From Mesaphorura yosii (lineage: Eukaryota; Arthropoda; Collembola; Poduromorpha; Tullbergiidae), in the NCBI GenBank assembly GCA_009869945.1, contig WIXG01000412.1, positions 1 through 61,572 on the forward strand: a stretch of DNA of 61,572 nucleotides, read 5' to 3'. The translations under genes and the position numbers were made by a program. Of the stretch, positions 39,583 through 49,304 are shown in pieces (positions within the stretch are counted from its first letter, which is position 1; each line of letters opens with the position of its first letter). Under the pieces are notes generated by a model, which ran no database searches, was not told the DNA's origin, and was given only the letters and a program-made list of their open reading frames with translations.

Positions 39583-39762
39583 ATGCCAGACAGACTTAAT
39601 GCAATTGGGATCCAGCTCCAGTTTTGGAAAGATGCTGAGTAAATACCCCAAAAATTCGTGTATCGTGTGGAGCTTGGCAAGACTTTCCACCCCGAAGAAC
39701 TCGTGTGCGAGTTACGAAAGCCAAGATGTGCCCGTTCTCATTCCTCGTCTCCTCACCCGTGA
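39583..39762 (+). other. Possible decayed coding fragment with an in-frame stop
   Basis: From the ATG at 39583 one frame reads MPDRLNAIGIQLQFWKDAE, meets TAA at 39640-39642, and then continues open and protein-like (IPQKFVYRVELGKTFHPEEL) until TGA at 39760-39762. The composition on both sides of the stop looks more like real protein than the surrounding shadows, but I recognise no family. It could be a pseudogene remnant, an unspotted spliced exon or chance. It lies about 320 bp upstream of the NTPCR-like gene. Confidence 0.25.
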
Positions 39763-40081
39763 GACGTGTTCCAATTCCAACCTTGCCCGTCTCCGAATCT
39801 CAAACTTTAGTGCGGAAGTGCGGTCCGCAGGTTCAGCTTCATACAGCTCGGACTGTTTTGCAGGTGAATTTGCCAATTTGCTCCTGTAATTATTCGCGAC
39901 GTTTGATTCATCTCGTAATCGATCCCGTTCGTTTTGGAGACCGTCAGCATTTGGTGAGACTTCTTTTCAATCGAATCTATTCATTTTATAAATAGTATTT
40001 CAAGATTTTGAAGGCCATTCATTGTGAAATTTCCTGTTCTAGCAGTAAACTCACGAATTGAGTTCCTGGACGAGGAAAAGT

Positions 40082-40684
40082 ATGGCTCAGCCATTGCATT
40101 TGATACTCACTGGGCCTCCAGGGATTGGAAAGACGACATTGGTCACCAAAATCTGTGCCCTGCTCAAGCAAGAAGTTCAGGAATCAACGGGTTCATCGAA
40201 AAAGTACAACGTTGCGGGTTTCTATACATCTGAAATACGAGAGTCTGGCGCTCGGGTTGGATTCCAAATAGTCACAATGGACGGTGAAGTTGGTTCGTTA
40301 AGTCACGTCAACTCCAAGAGTTCGAAACGCGTTGGGAGATTTGGAGTCGAGTTGGACCAGTTTGAGAAGGTTGCACTGCCCCAGTTTGATCGACTGGAAC
40401 TGGAAGCCACGAAACAAGAGGACCGGTCACAGGGCATTCTGGTCATCGATGAAGTTGGAAAAATGGAGCTATTTAGTGACCGATTTAAGACTGCCGTACG
40501 CAAAGCCTTTTTCGCACCAAATCTTGTGATACTCGCGACCATTCCTATCAAGTCAACTCGAGGTGCGCCGATTCAGTTTGTCGAGGACATACGAAATGCC
40601 CCAACATCACAAATATTTACTGTTAATGTTAGTAATCGGAATGGACTCGTTCAGGAGATTTTGAATAAAATTAAGAGTAGCTAA
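40082..40684 (+). CDS. NTPCR: Cancer-related nucleoside-triphosphatase homolog (THEP1/NTPCR family)
   Basis: A single exon of 200 residues, close to the family's usual length of about 190. The Walker A motif is at residues 9-17 (TGPPGIGKTT). A THEP1-type Walker B/catalytic block, ILVIDEVGKMELFS, lies near residues 120-133, and the central AGFYTSEIRESGARVGFQIV segment is characteristic of the family. Members hydrolyse NTPs to NDPs slowly, with broad base specificity, and their cellular role is unclear. The start at 40082 is the first true ATG; the frame upstream is open only from a TTG. It is followed 319 bp later, on the same strand, by the death-domain/NB-ARC gene. Confidence 0.88.
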   Translation: MAQPLHLILTGPPGIGKTTLVTKICALLKQEVQESTGSSKKYNVAGFYTSEIRESGARVGFQIVTMDGEVGSLSHVNSKSSKRVGRFGVELDQFEKVALPQFDRLELEATKQEDRSQGILVIDEVGKMELFSDRFKTAVRKAFFAPNLVILATIPIKSTRGAPIQFVEDIRNAPTSQIFTVNVSNRNGLVQEILNKIKSS

Positions 40685-41003
40685 CGCTTTCCGGTCAATT
40701 TTTACTGATCTGCGCAACCTCGTATGCATCGTTATTGACATAAGATACGCCGGAAGCTTCAAACCCGTTCTCATTCTATCTTATCAAATATTTTGCATTG
40801 ACACTGGCTTGACTGGGAGCCATTTCATCATTATAGTTATTCATTGCTTTGTACTGTGTACTGCAAGTGCTAAACTAAAGCCTATTCCAGTTCCCTACAA
40901 GAGTAGAAGTGCAGAAAAATCATAATTCCAAAGGCACCAGCAGTTGAAAATTGGAGATCGCTGACATGACCAGATTACCCATAGTCTAACAAGTCATAGT
41001 CAA

Positions 41004-42853
41004 ATGGCGACCGGACAGGCTGATGACTTTGTCGGTAAGCTTCTTTGTACATGGCAAACCCGGCATTATTATTTCAAGAGTATTTCAAGCTGAGAAGCTG
41101 CTGTCATTGAATTTTCAGTCAAAGGGGACATGGTTCTAGAAATAGTGCAGATAATTGTTAAAAGCCATGAAACTGCTCTGCGTGAATGGGGCCTCGTCGT
41201 GCCTGACCTGGTTCGCAATGCAGGAGATCGGATTACAATTAGCAAACTGCTGAAGGATCCCGACTTTAACTCGGCGGTGACGATCACGCTTCGACTTTGG
41301 TGCTCAGCTCAGGGCAAGAATGCAACTTTCAGAACATTGACCCAAGTATTTCAAAAGCATCAACTGATGGCTTTGTCAGGTAAGAGACGTTTCAGACGAG
41401 AGAGTTAGAACTTGCTCGGCTCGTTTAATTATTGACGTTATCATTTATGCGCTAGGTGAGCTAGAAGAGAATTCGGGAAGAATTCAAGGCAAGACCGAAC
41501 TGGTAACTCCAACTTCTGATACGAAACAAGCAAAACCGAATGATCGTGTTTGGTACGGGATGAAAGACTGCATTCAAGACCAATATTTTATCCGAAGACC
41601 CTCAAAAATGAACCAGCTTGCTGAAAGGACATCACATTCGTATCTCCGAAAACAATCTGGCTCCCGACTCAACCTGCTGACCGCAGTGACTGGACCGTCG
41701 GGTACTGGCAAGACAGCTTTGGTCAGAAAATGTGTCCACGAGCAACGGACGTATGATCCAAATTTTCCACCAAATGTGATCTGGCTCAATGCAAGAACTT
41801 CCGAATCGTTGCGCTTATCGCTTCAGGACTTCTCCAGACAAATTTCAGGTTTGGATGAGCCAACATTGGACTCTCCTGAGAAAAATCTACGAATGGTTCC
41901 ATGCACGAAAATTGCTGCTCATATTCGATGGCGCTGACAGAACCTCAGAATTAGACCTAATTGTACATTCTCTTGATTTTCCTGCTGGCTTAGGCGATGC
42001 CCCGTCCATCATAGTCACAACTTGTCTAATGAATATCCTCGCAAACGACCAAGAGGTGTTATGTAATCTAGACGAAGATGAAGTTCACGGCTTGCTTCGA
42101 TACCGTTTTGGGTTCAGTGAGGTAACATTTCGGCACTATAAAACTTTGGTTTTCCAACTCCAACAATTTCCCATGGGTTTGTTGCAAGTGCTCCAATTAG
42201 TTGGTGTCCCTGTCGACACTGAGAAGGATGGTCTCGATCTTATCGTTTTATATGAAGACGCTGTTCTCAAAGTTACCATTTTATATGAAGCCCTGTATCT
42301 ACTTCGAGTGTTGTCTTACTTGGACCACGAGGTGTCCTCGTCTTTCTTCAGCTTGTTCTACTCCGACGAGAAGAGGTTCCCACGATTATTATTCGTACTT
42401 GCCAACTTTACCAATATTGAGGTGTCAGAGTTATTGTCAGGAACAACAGTTAGTTTGCCATACAGTACACGCCTATGCATCAAGTCCAATTTGGACACAG
42501 ACGTAGAAGCTGAAGTACTGACCAGGATCATGGATATCAGTCCCTGCACACGAGAAAGAATCTATCGATGTGATCATCCACAGTTTCCATCTTATCTATT
42601 TGAATACAGTGTGGGAGTTTCAGAATTGAGAAAAGAGCAGTTCCTCGGCAAGCTCCTAGACCGCCTTGGGAAAGATCGAGGCTTTCATGGTCGAGTGGAC
42701 CTTCTTCCTAAATGGTTGGAAAAGTTGGAAACTTGGAGTCAAATTAATGGTCCATTCAAATTCAAGCAGTCCATTAAAGACAGCATAATTCGGACAAGCT
42801 TAGAATTGAAGAAACTACTAGCGGTAATCAAAACTGCCAATGCTGCTAATTAA
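41004..42853 (+). CDS. Death domain plus NB-ARC STAND ATPase (NLR/Apaf-like), one apparent frameshift
   Basis: Exons: 41004-41034 (donor G|GTAAGC), 41119-41379 (donor G|GTAAGA) and 41456-42853. Residues about 12-97 match a death-fold domain: LREWGLVVPDLV, then TITLRLWCSAQGKNATFRTL and a closing leucine-rich helix. After a linker comes an NB-ARC ATPase: P-loop GPSGTGKTALVRK, Walker B KLLLIFDGADR, a sensor-like SIIVTTCL and a GLPL-like FPMGLLQ. About 200 residues follow, with no WD40, TPR or LRR repeats seen. The reading frame shifts by one base between P-loop and Walker B, most simply in the A5 run at 41881-41885. Counting one base fewer makes the exon sum divisible by three (562 residues). 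No GT-AG intron explains it, so it is either an assembly error or a true disabling mutation. Known relatives (Apaf-1, NLRs) are cytosolic oligomerising sensors of death or infection. Confidence 0.75.
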
Positions 42854-42915
42854 TTCGAGTATATTCTTTACTGTATCTTAAATATTTACCGTGTACAATT
42901 TGTAACAAATACATT

Positions 42916-42921
42916 AATAAA
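42916..42921 (+). promoter_or_regulatory. Poly(A) signal of the death-domain/NB-ARC gene
   Basis: AATAAA 63 bp after the stop codon. Cleavage downstream of it would place the transcript end inside the last exon of the convergent ninjurin gene. Confidence 0.55.
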
Positions 42922-42937
42922 ATGCAAGCACGTTCCA

Positions 42938-44204
42938 TTAAGAGCCGCCTTGTCCCGTCATCGCCATGACGTTTGCCTGTACTTCCCTGAGCCTCTGCTG
43001 CTTCGCCGCAATCTTTACATCTTCCTGCACTGCCGTCTCGATGCCGAACGATGAGATGATGACGTTCACGACGGAGATGAGGAATATTTTGATCGTGACT
43101 ACGTTGTTCAGAATATCGGCGAGATTCTGATTCTTTGGTTTGTTGACGTTTAGCGAGCCGAGGAAGAGGAGAGTGAGACCAGTCGTGATCTGTGGCCGGA
43201 GAAGTGAATAGAATACTGATTAATTAGCTGCCAATGATGTTAGATGATCTTTGACTAGACACAAATTGTAGATTAAGGCCCGGTATTAATGCTGGGCAAA
43301 AGCGGCGGAGTCGAGGATGTCGGATCAAAAGCGGAAATCAAAATATTCACGCCCGTGATTCCAAACGCGAGTCCGAGCTGTATGTAGTTGAGGATCAGAG
43401 CGGAGCGCGCGTTGCCTGCTTGTTCGAGTCGGCAGTCGCGGAGGGCGTTCACGGAGAGGGCCAGGACGCCGGACACAACCTTGGACACAGAAGAGACACA
43501 GTTGGAATTTGGAATATTGGAATTGCTGAATACGAGGCGAGTATTTTGATTTCCGCTTTTGATCATGCATGCACTAAAAGACTCAAAGACTAAAAATCCT
43601 ACGACTTCAACAGTCATATAAAACAGCAATTCCATCAAAGAATGCGCAATGCCACTGCAAAATCTTACCTGGAGGATGATGGATACGGAAATGAGGCCGA
43701 TCATGAGTCCGTAAAACGGGTGCTTGTCTCCGGCCTGCAGCACGTATTTGAGCTGGGAAGCGTTGGCGGTGAGCAGGGCGATGTCGAGCATCCCCTGCGC
43801 GATTGTCTTTTTCGTTGCATAGCGGTTGATGTTGATGAATTTCGGCTGTAATGAAAGTAAACAAAAAGCTGTAACATGAAATGGAGCATAGCGCTTTGGG
43901 TTTGGCTTTTGGCATTTCATAGCAAAAGCAGGAAGGACACGCAATCGCCGCTCGCCAATTATCACTTTGTCCTTCCATGAATCGAAACTGGAAAACTGGA
44001 ATCGAAACACTGACACAGTTTATTGATGAGTATCGATTTTCGGGTTTGTTCTTGCTTCGACATTCTATTGTGGCTTGAGAATAGCAATTCGCGAATCGGG
44101 AACGGAATCGTTCGACCTTGACGTGACAGCAACGGCGACGCGTTTAATATTTAACATTGTACTTTTCTCACCTGCCCACCGTCCTGCGGCTCGACCTCCG
44201 TCAT
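42938..44204 (-). CDS. Ninj: Ninjurin with two alternative last exons
   Basis: Coding exons on the minus strand are 44172-44204 (MTEVEPQDGGQ), 43669-43845 (shared core, 59 residues) and then either 43273-43479 (version A, 68 residues plus stop) or 42938-43189 (version B, 83 residues plus stop). Both last exons have an AG acceptor in phase 0. The shared exon carries the ninjurin hallmark NRYATKKTIAQGMLDIALLT, then NASQLKYVLQAG and the first membrane helix LMIGLISVSIILQ. A (VNILISAFDPTS) and B (VNVIISSFGIETA) each encode an alternative version of the second membrane segment; B keeps the more canonical NKPKNQNLADILNN. The products are 138 or 153 residues. Ninjurins are small two-pass plasma-membrane proteins of adhesion and, for NINJ1, membrane rupture in lytic death. 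At least one 5' exon joins at an acceptor near 44268. Confidence 0.88.
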
Positions 44205-46478
44205 GCCTGGCTTGCTGGAGGAGCCGGAGCCCTCCTCACGGACTCGGAGCACCAAAGAAGATGACACTGCAAAAGAGAATGGAAAAAGTTAATTGCCCGT
44301 TTTAATTAAAAGCACTGCGACTGCATTAAAGCACTGAAGGATACGTACAGCAAGCGATCAGGCGAAGAGTGCACCGATGCGACACACGACTGAATTGTGG
44401 TAAGCTTGGCAATTGAGACAATTAAGAGTTAATGTTCAGCACAGGCAAATGTTTAAAGTTTCAGCACAGTTTTGTGAATAGAATGTAAAAGTTAAGCTTA
44501 AGTTTAAAGTTTACTTACTTATTCAGCGAATAAAGACACTTGACAAGGGCAGAGAGCGAACCCGAGCTGTGAATGACTGACTACAATGGAATTGTTAATG
44601 CGAACGCGAATATTGCGAATGCAATTGATGAAGAGTGAATCGTGAATCCTGCTTCTGCTCTTGCTTCAGATTCGGCGTTCGTGATTCTGCTTCTACTTTG
44701 TATTGTTTCTGAGAATCATTAAAACTGAACGCGTTTTTCTTTTCCACGCTGCTACGCCACGCCGCCTCGTCACGTCACGTCAGGTGAAGGACTTATTTTT
44801 TGCAGGCGCACGAACTGAGCCACAAACGCGAACGCTGCTGACGCTGTTATGATTCATGTGTGGCGATTCTGGCGATGGTTTGAGTTTCTTGGCAAAAAAT
44901 AGCGTTGTCGTTCACGTCTCGCTTCAGTTTACATTGAACAGGGTTTATGCCAAGACACAGACGATCTTGAGTCATACGAATACAAAGTAATACAGATCGC
45001 GTTCTCGCGTTATGGGTTCAATCCTCCGGCGAAGCACTGCACTGCATGACGACCAAATTCACAACAAAACTAAACTAAACAGCAACGCAACACCAAAGAG
45101 TACTAAACTAAACACACAATACAGAAGGATTTCATTTCACTTTTTATGAACAGAAACGATGAGAAACGAAAACGAAACTGAACTCGATTCACATTTGGCA
45201 TTTTAGCGTTTTCGTCTTCGAGGTACCTAAAGCTAAAACACAGCCCCGATCTGGCATGATGAATAACATACTTGAGAGAATCGATTTTATTTATAGTCTG
45301 GACTAACTTCATGTATGCATTCATCTTTCTTGTGGTATGCGGTTTCAACATTTTCAGTGTACTGACAATAGAATTAAATACTCGAATATATGCACGAATG
45401 CATGCATGTGTGGAAAAGAATTCGTTCACACCGAACAAGCGTGAAATAATTCATGGTGATGATGATCGTCTATGGCATTTCCGGTCAAAAGCCAAACTAA
45501 GCCCGACTGCGGTTTCTGTTGTTTCTTTGCTGTGGTATGAACCATCTGCTGCGCTGCACTGGAACTTCAGGCTCTAGCTATGGACAATGCTCTGGATAAT
45601 CTATTTTTATTGTCTACTTCTTGCTCTGCTGCATTTTGGCATGCAGGGCAGGAAACGACGCTGATTGTCGAATTGAGAGTAATTCAATTACAGTGCATTT
45701 GCGGCAGCAGCATGCATGTCCTGTATGTGGCGTGATAGCAAGAATTAGGGCGCACTTGTAAGTAAACCTAAATACCCCAATTTGCTCAATTGTCCCACTT
45801 TAGGTTTGTTGTAGCTATCACCATCACGCCACGCAAGACATGGAAGACATGGAAAACACTGGAGCATTCCCTTCTTTGGTGCATGCTTGCAGCAGCTTGT
45901 CTGTTGTTCTCTATCACGTGGAAGAATAATTTCTTCATAAGAATTCAAGAACATGAATCACAAACGTGATGGTAATTTGGCGATTCGATTCTAGAAATAA
46001 TGCAATGAAAACGGGCAAACTTGTTCAGAACAAGCAGTTTTTGCAGAAATATGAATGCATGTTAACTGAATTTCTGGGGCTTGTAAGTGTTCATGCTCAC
46101 AAGCCCGTAATTGCTCAATTTCTCGATGACAAGCTAAGCAATCAGGAACTGCTTTCGTTCTTTCGCTACTTTCGACATTCAGCAATTTCCTGGAATATTT
46201 CAATCGGCCACATGTCACGTGAATTTGTCCGCCTGAGGCGTGGTCGGAAATGGTTGTAAGTGACCACGGATCGGATGATTTATTCCTTGCATGCAAATCG
46301 ATTAAATTGATTCATGTTTGACAAGCCTCGAATTTGAATTCCTATTAACGAAGACTCTAAAAATAAAATCATTCTTAGGTGTATAAAAGAACTGGAATTT
46401 CGGCCGTGAACTTGCAAACCTTGCCGGGATTCGATTTAGTGCATTTCTAGATCAAGTTCTCCGAACTTCAATTTATGC
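44205..46478. other. Intergenic stretch; includes 5' UTR and promoter of ninjurin
   Basis: A probable non-coding ninjurin exon ends at the donor GTACGT near 44343-44348 (minus). Beyond that I see no supported gene. The open frames at 45966-46259 on both strands have no domain. Confidence 0.4.
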
Positions 46479-47837
46479 TTGCTGAAAATGATTTCCAAGT
46501 TCTCCTACCGAGCTATGGTGCTCTCTATCCTATTTGGTCACCATTTTCTGCATCTTTTGCCATTCAGCTACCGCCGCGGATCCGGTCCCGGCGACCGATT
46601 CTACCAAATCAGCTTCGATAAGTCTCCCGTGCGATTCGCAATGCACCAGCTCACTATTTGGTCACATAGTCTCGTCCGGATCGCGTTCTTGCTTGTAATG
46701 TTGACCCTCATTGCCTGCACGGAACTGCGAAGGGAAGAAGTCTTCTACCTGGTCGTGCTGTCAGCTGAATGCGTGGTCGCACTGACTGAACTTGTGCTCA
46801 TACAGGCGAAAGGCCGGACTTTGATGTGTGTGCAAAATTCCATGCTATTGTTCAACGTTAAACAAGGTAAAATAAGAAAAATCATCGGCACTGCACTGAA
46901 TTTGCTGAAACATTTCCGATTAAACTAAGATTTCTTAATTTTTGACAGCTGCACACTTCGGAAAGCCCGAATTCTGTGCCCATGACCTGACCGAGCCTTG
47001 GATCCGACGAATGGCACTGCTTGGCGCCGGGGCGCTTGTCGTAATGCTCCCGCTTCTTTACACCTGCAGTTTTGCAGATGCCAATTTTCAAATTCTCAAA
47101 CTCTTTTATTCCACCACGTCCCTGATTTTCCCAGTCAGCATTTGTCGGGCTCTGTTTGTCGGTGTTGGATTCTGGATTGCGGTGAATGATTTCTATCTCA
47201 ACTTTTACTTCGCAACTGCCATCCTGTTGCATGGAAATTTCATGATTCAGTGGATGAGAGCGTTTGATTTGTAAGTAAATTTTACTTGCAATTAAATAAA
47301 TTGTCCGGATTCTCATTCATGATTGTTGAATCTCCTGCTTTGGATTTTAGCACTTGTGGAGCAACTTCGATCGGCCGACGCTGGCGTCTCTTCCTCCTTT
47401 ACCGCGCCCACCAAGTTTGGCACTTCTACCTCGATGAACATGTCCAGTCTGCCATCAAGCCCATCCTTCCTATGATAATCGGAGTCATCATCGTCCAGCT
47501 GACAGCCTTGATCCACTTCCGTTCCCAGCTTGAACTGGCTTACGGCTGCCTGGTACTGGTAACAGTTTTTGCTCTCCTCCTCGCCATGAAGATCACGTTC
47601 GACGCGATCAACATGGTCACACTGTTGTCAGACCTCAGCGTAGTCAGTGCTCGACGCCTGGTATGCAGTGACCATGGCAGCTCACACGTGAGCCTAACCC
47701 ACTGCAATTCGATGGCGCCCATCACATGGACAATCTTCGGGGTTCGAGTAACGCCACTGACATTCGCATCGATTCTGGAGAACCTGATTTTATTCGTACT
47801 CATTCACCTGCTCACATTTTACGGGCATTTATCGTAA
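46479..47837 (+). CDS. Gustatory receptor-like seven-transmembrane protein
   Basis: Three exons: 46479-46866 (donor G|GTAAAA), 46949-47270 (donor TT|GTAAGT) and 47351-47837, all in phase. The 398 residues are the usual size for an insect-type gustatory receptor. Hydrophobic segments recur (AFLLVMLTLIAC, VFYLVVLSAECVVAL, ALLGAGALVVMLPLLY, AICRA-type and MIIGVIIVQLTALI regions, VLVTVFALLLAM), and the protein ends with the family-like short tail VRVTPLTFASILENLILFVL. The N-terminus resembles receptor starts (FGHHFLHLLPFSYRRGSG). These receptors are ligand-gated cation channels in the chemosensory membrane. I cannot name a subfamily. The TAA stop abuts the stop of the convergent RidA gene with no base between. 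Confidence 0.75.
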
Positions 47838-48251
47838 TTATCTACGCTTGTCCTCCGTCACGATGGCACTGACTTCAACCTCGACCAGAAAATCAGGGCT
47901 AACCAGCCCGCTGATGAACATGATTGACGTCACCGGCTGCACACCGGCAAATACTTCCCCATGTGCTCGTCCGGCCTCTTCAAATTTACCGGTTCCAGCA
48001 ACGACGAAAACGCGGGTCCTCACGACGTCCGATAGTTGAGCCCCGACCTTCCCAAGAGCAGCTCCAGCCTTCTCGAGCGCGTACTTGGTTTGGATGTAAA
48101 GGTCGCCGGCTCCGACGACTTGCCCCTTCTCGTCCACCGAGACGGTGCCCGCCACCTCGACGATGTTCCCCACTCGGATGGCTCGAGAATACGCGAATTT
48201 CTCGCTCCAAACCGTGCCGCCAGGCACGACTTGACGTTTATCGGCGTTCAT
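47838..48251 (-). CDS. RidA: RidA/YjgF/UK114 family protein (copy A)
   Basis: An intronless 137-residue gene. The sequence covers a full RidA fold: PGGTVWSEKFAYSRAIRVGN, VEVAGTVSVDEKGQVVGAG, QTKYALEKAGAALGKVGAQL, then DVVRTRVFVVAG with the conserved arginine region, and the C-terminal LVSPDFLVEVEVSAIV. Canonical members form trimers that hydrolyse reactive enamine/imine intermediates from PLP enzymes; this subgroup's substrate is unknown. The phrase GRAHGEVFAGVQPVTS and the lack of introns resemble bacterial relatives, so horizontal transfer is possible. It ends tail-to-tail with the gustatory receptor gene and is followed upstream by a paralog on the same strand. Confidence 0.88.
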   Translation of the reverse strand: MNADKRQVVPGGTVWSEKFAYSRAIRVGNIVEVAGTVSVDEKGQVVGAGDLYIQTKYALEKAGAALGKVGAQLSDVVRTRVFVVAGTGKFEEAGRAHGEVFAGVQPVTSIMFISGLVSPDFLVEVEVSAIVTEDKRR

Positions 48252-48620
48252 TGCTGAGTACAGTTCGTATTCTTAAGGGTATTAAATAACGCGTAATTAA
48301 CTGGACAGAATACCTTCTGAGTTGTACGAATGGTTCGAAGTGACTAAGTGCACAGACCTCAACTTCGCTTTCAGCTATCAAGACTAGAATTTCAAATTAA
48401 AACCGGCTGCTGTGCTGTTCAGCTGCTCATTTCTTGAGTTACAAGAGTTAAAGTTGGATTTATTAATTCAGACGAAATTTAGCTTATGATTACATAATTC
48501 ACATTACGTAACAGCGTAACGTTTAATTACTCAATAGTGCTGTGTCGTAGTTATAATAGTGCATGATTAACATAAGAGTATAAAGTTAAAGAAAATTAAA
48601 TTGAAACTCAAGCTAACAAG
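48252..48620 (-). other. Spacer between the two RidA genes
   Basis: AT-rich DNA with no coding signal. It should contain the promoter of copy A and the 3' UTR of copy B. Confidence 0.5.
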
Positions 48621-49106
48621 CTACTTCGTATTAGTACACCCGCTGACTATGGCACTGACTTCAACCTCGACCAGAAACTCCGGGGTGACCAGTCGACTGA
48701 TATACACGCTCGTGTTCACTGGATTAATGCCCACAAACACTTCTCCGTGCGCCTTTCCAGATTCCTCCAACGGCCCAGCCCCGTCTACAACGTAAATCCT
48801 CGTGCGCACAACATCCTTCATCGTGGCTCCTACTTCGGCAAGTGCACCCTCAATTTTCTTTAACGCGTGCTTTGTCTGGGCGTACAGGTCGCCTGGTCCG
48901 ACGACTTGCCCATTTTCGTCCACCGAGACGGTGCCCGCCACTTCCACGACGTTTCCCACTCGGATGGCTCGAGAGTACGAGAATTTCTCGCTCCAGATCG
49001 TGCCGCCGGGTACGAGTTGGCGTTTGGTGTCACCCATGCTTGAATGAATTAAAGTTAATTGCACAAATAAAAACAAGACTGCTGCTGGTTTGAGATGAAT
49101 TTCCAT
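48621..49106 (-). CDS. RidA: RidA family protein (copy B), possibly with a signal peptide
   Basis: An intronless gene that is closely similar to copy A throughout (TKRQLVPGGTIWSEKFSYSR, VEVAGTVSVDENGQVVGPGD, LVTPEFLVEVEVSAIV). The ATG at 49037 (MGDTKRQ) aligns with the start of copy A. The frame extends upstream to an ATG at 49106, adding MEIHLKPAAVLFLFVQLTLI and HSS. That is basic then hydrophobic, like a signal peptide or mitochondrial leader. If used, it would send this copy to a different compartment from copy A (161 versus 138 residues). The pair looks like a tandem duplication. Confidence 0.85.
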   Translation of the reverse strand: MEIHLKPAAVLFLFVQLTLIHSSMGDTKRQLVPGGTIWSEKFSYSRAIRVGNVVEVAGTVSVDENGQVVGPGDLYAQTKHALKKIEGALAEVGATMKDVVRTRIYVVDGAGPLEESGKAHGEVFVGINPVNTSVYISRLVTPEFLVEVEVSAIVSGCTNTK

Positions 49107-49304
49107 TTCACGTTTGAGTTTGAAGATTTGCAGCAGCCGCGCAATTACCAAAACGCTAAACTTAAATGTGTAATCAATCGTCTTTGTTGGGATCAGTTGA
49201 GGTTGTGGTATTGCCGATAAGCTGCATGCTGCAAAATGTAGTTGTGGTGAATGATGACGATGGCTTGTGATGATATGACTTATATGAATCAATCCGTGTG
49301 AGCG

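Noticed and set aside
41848..41880. A 32-bp GT-AG segment in the NB-ARC gene as an explanation of the frame change
   Set aside because: It is far too short for an intron, and its removal gives the wrong frame.
45966..46296. Open frames on both strands of about 100 codons
   Set aside because: They have no domain, signal or splice support. They lie in the spacer before the gustatory receptor.
46474..46610. Alternative start of the gustatory receptor in another frame (MLAENDF...)
   Set aside because: It stops after about 48 codons, whereas the 46479 frame continues into the membrane segments.
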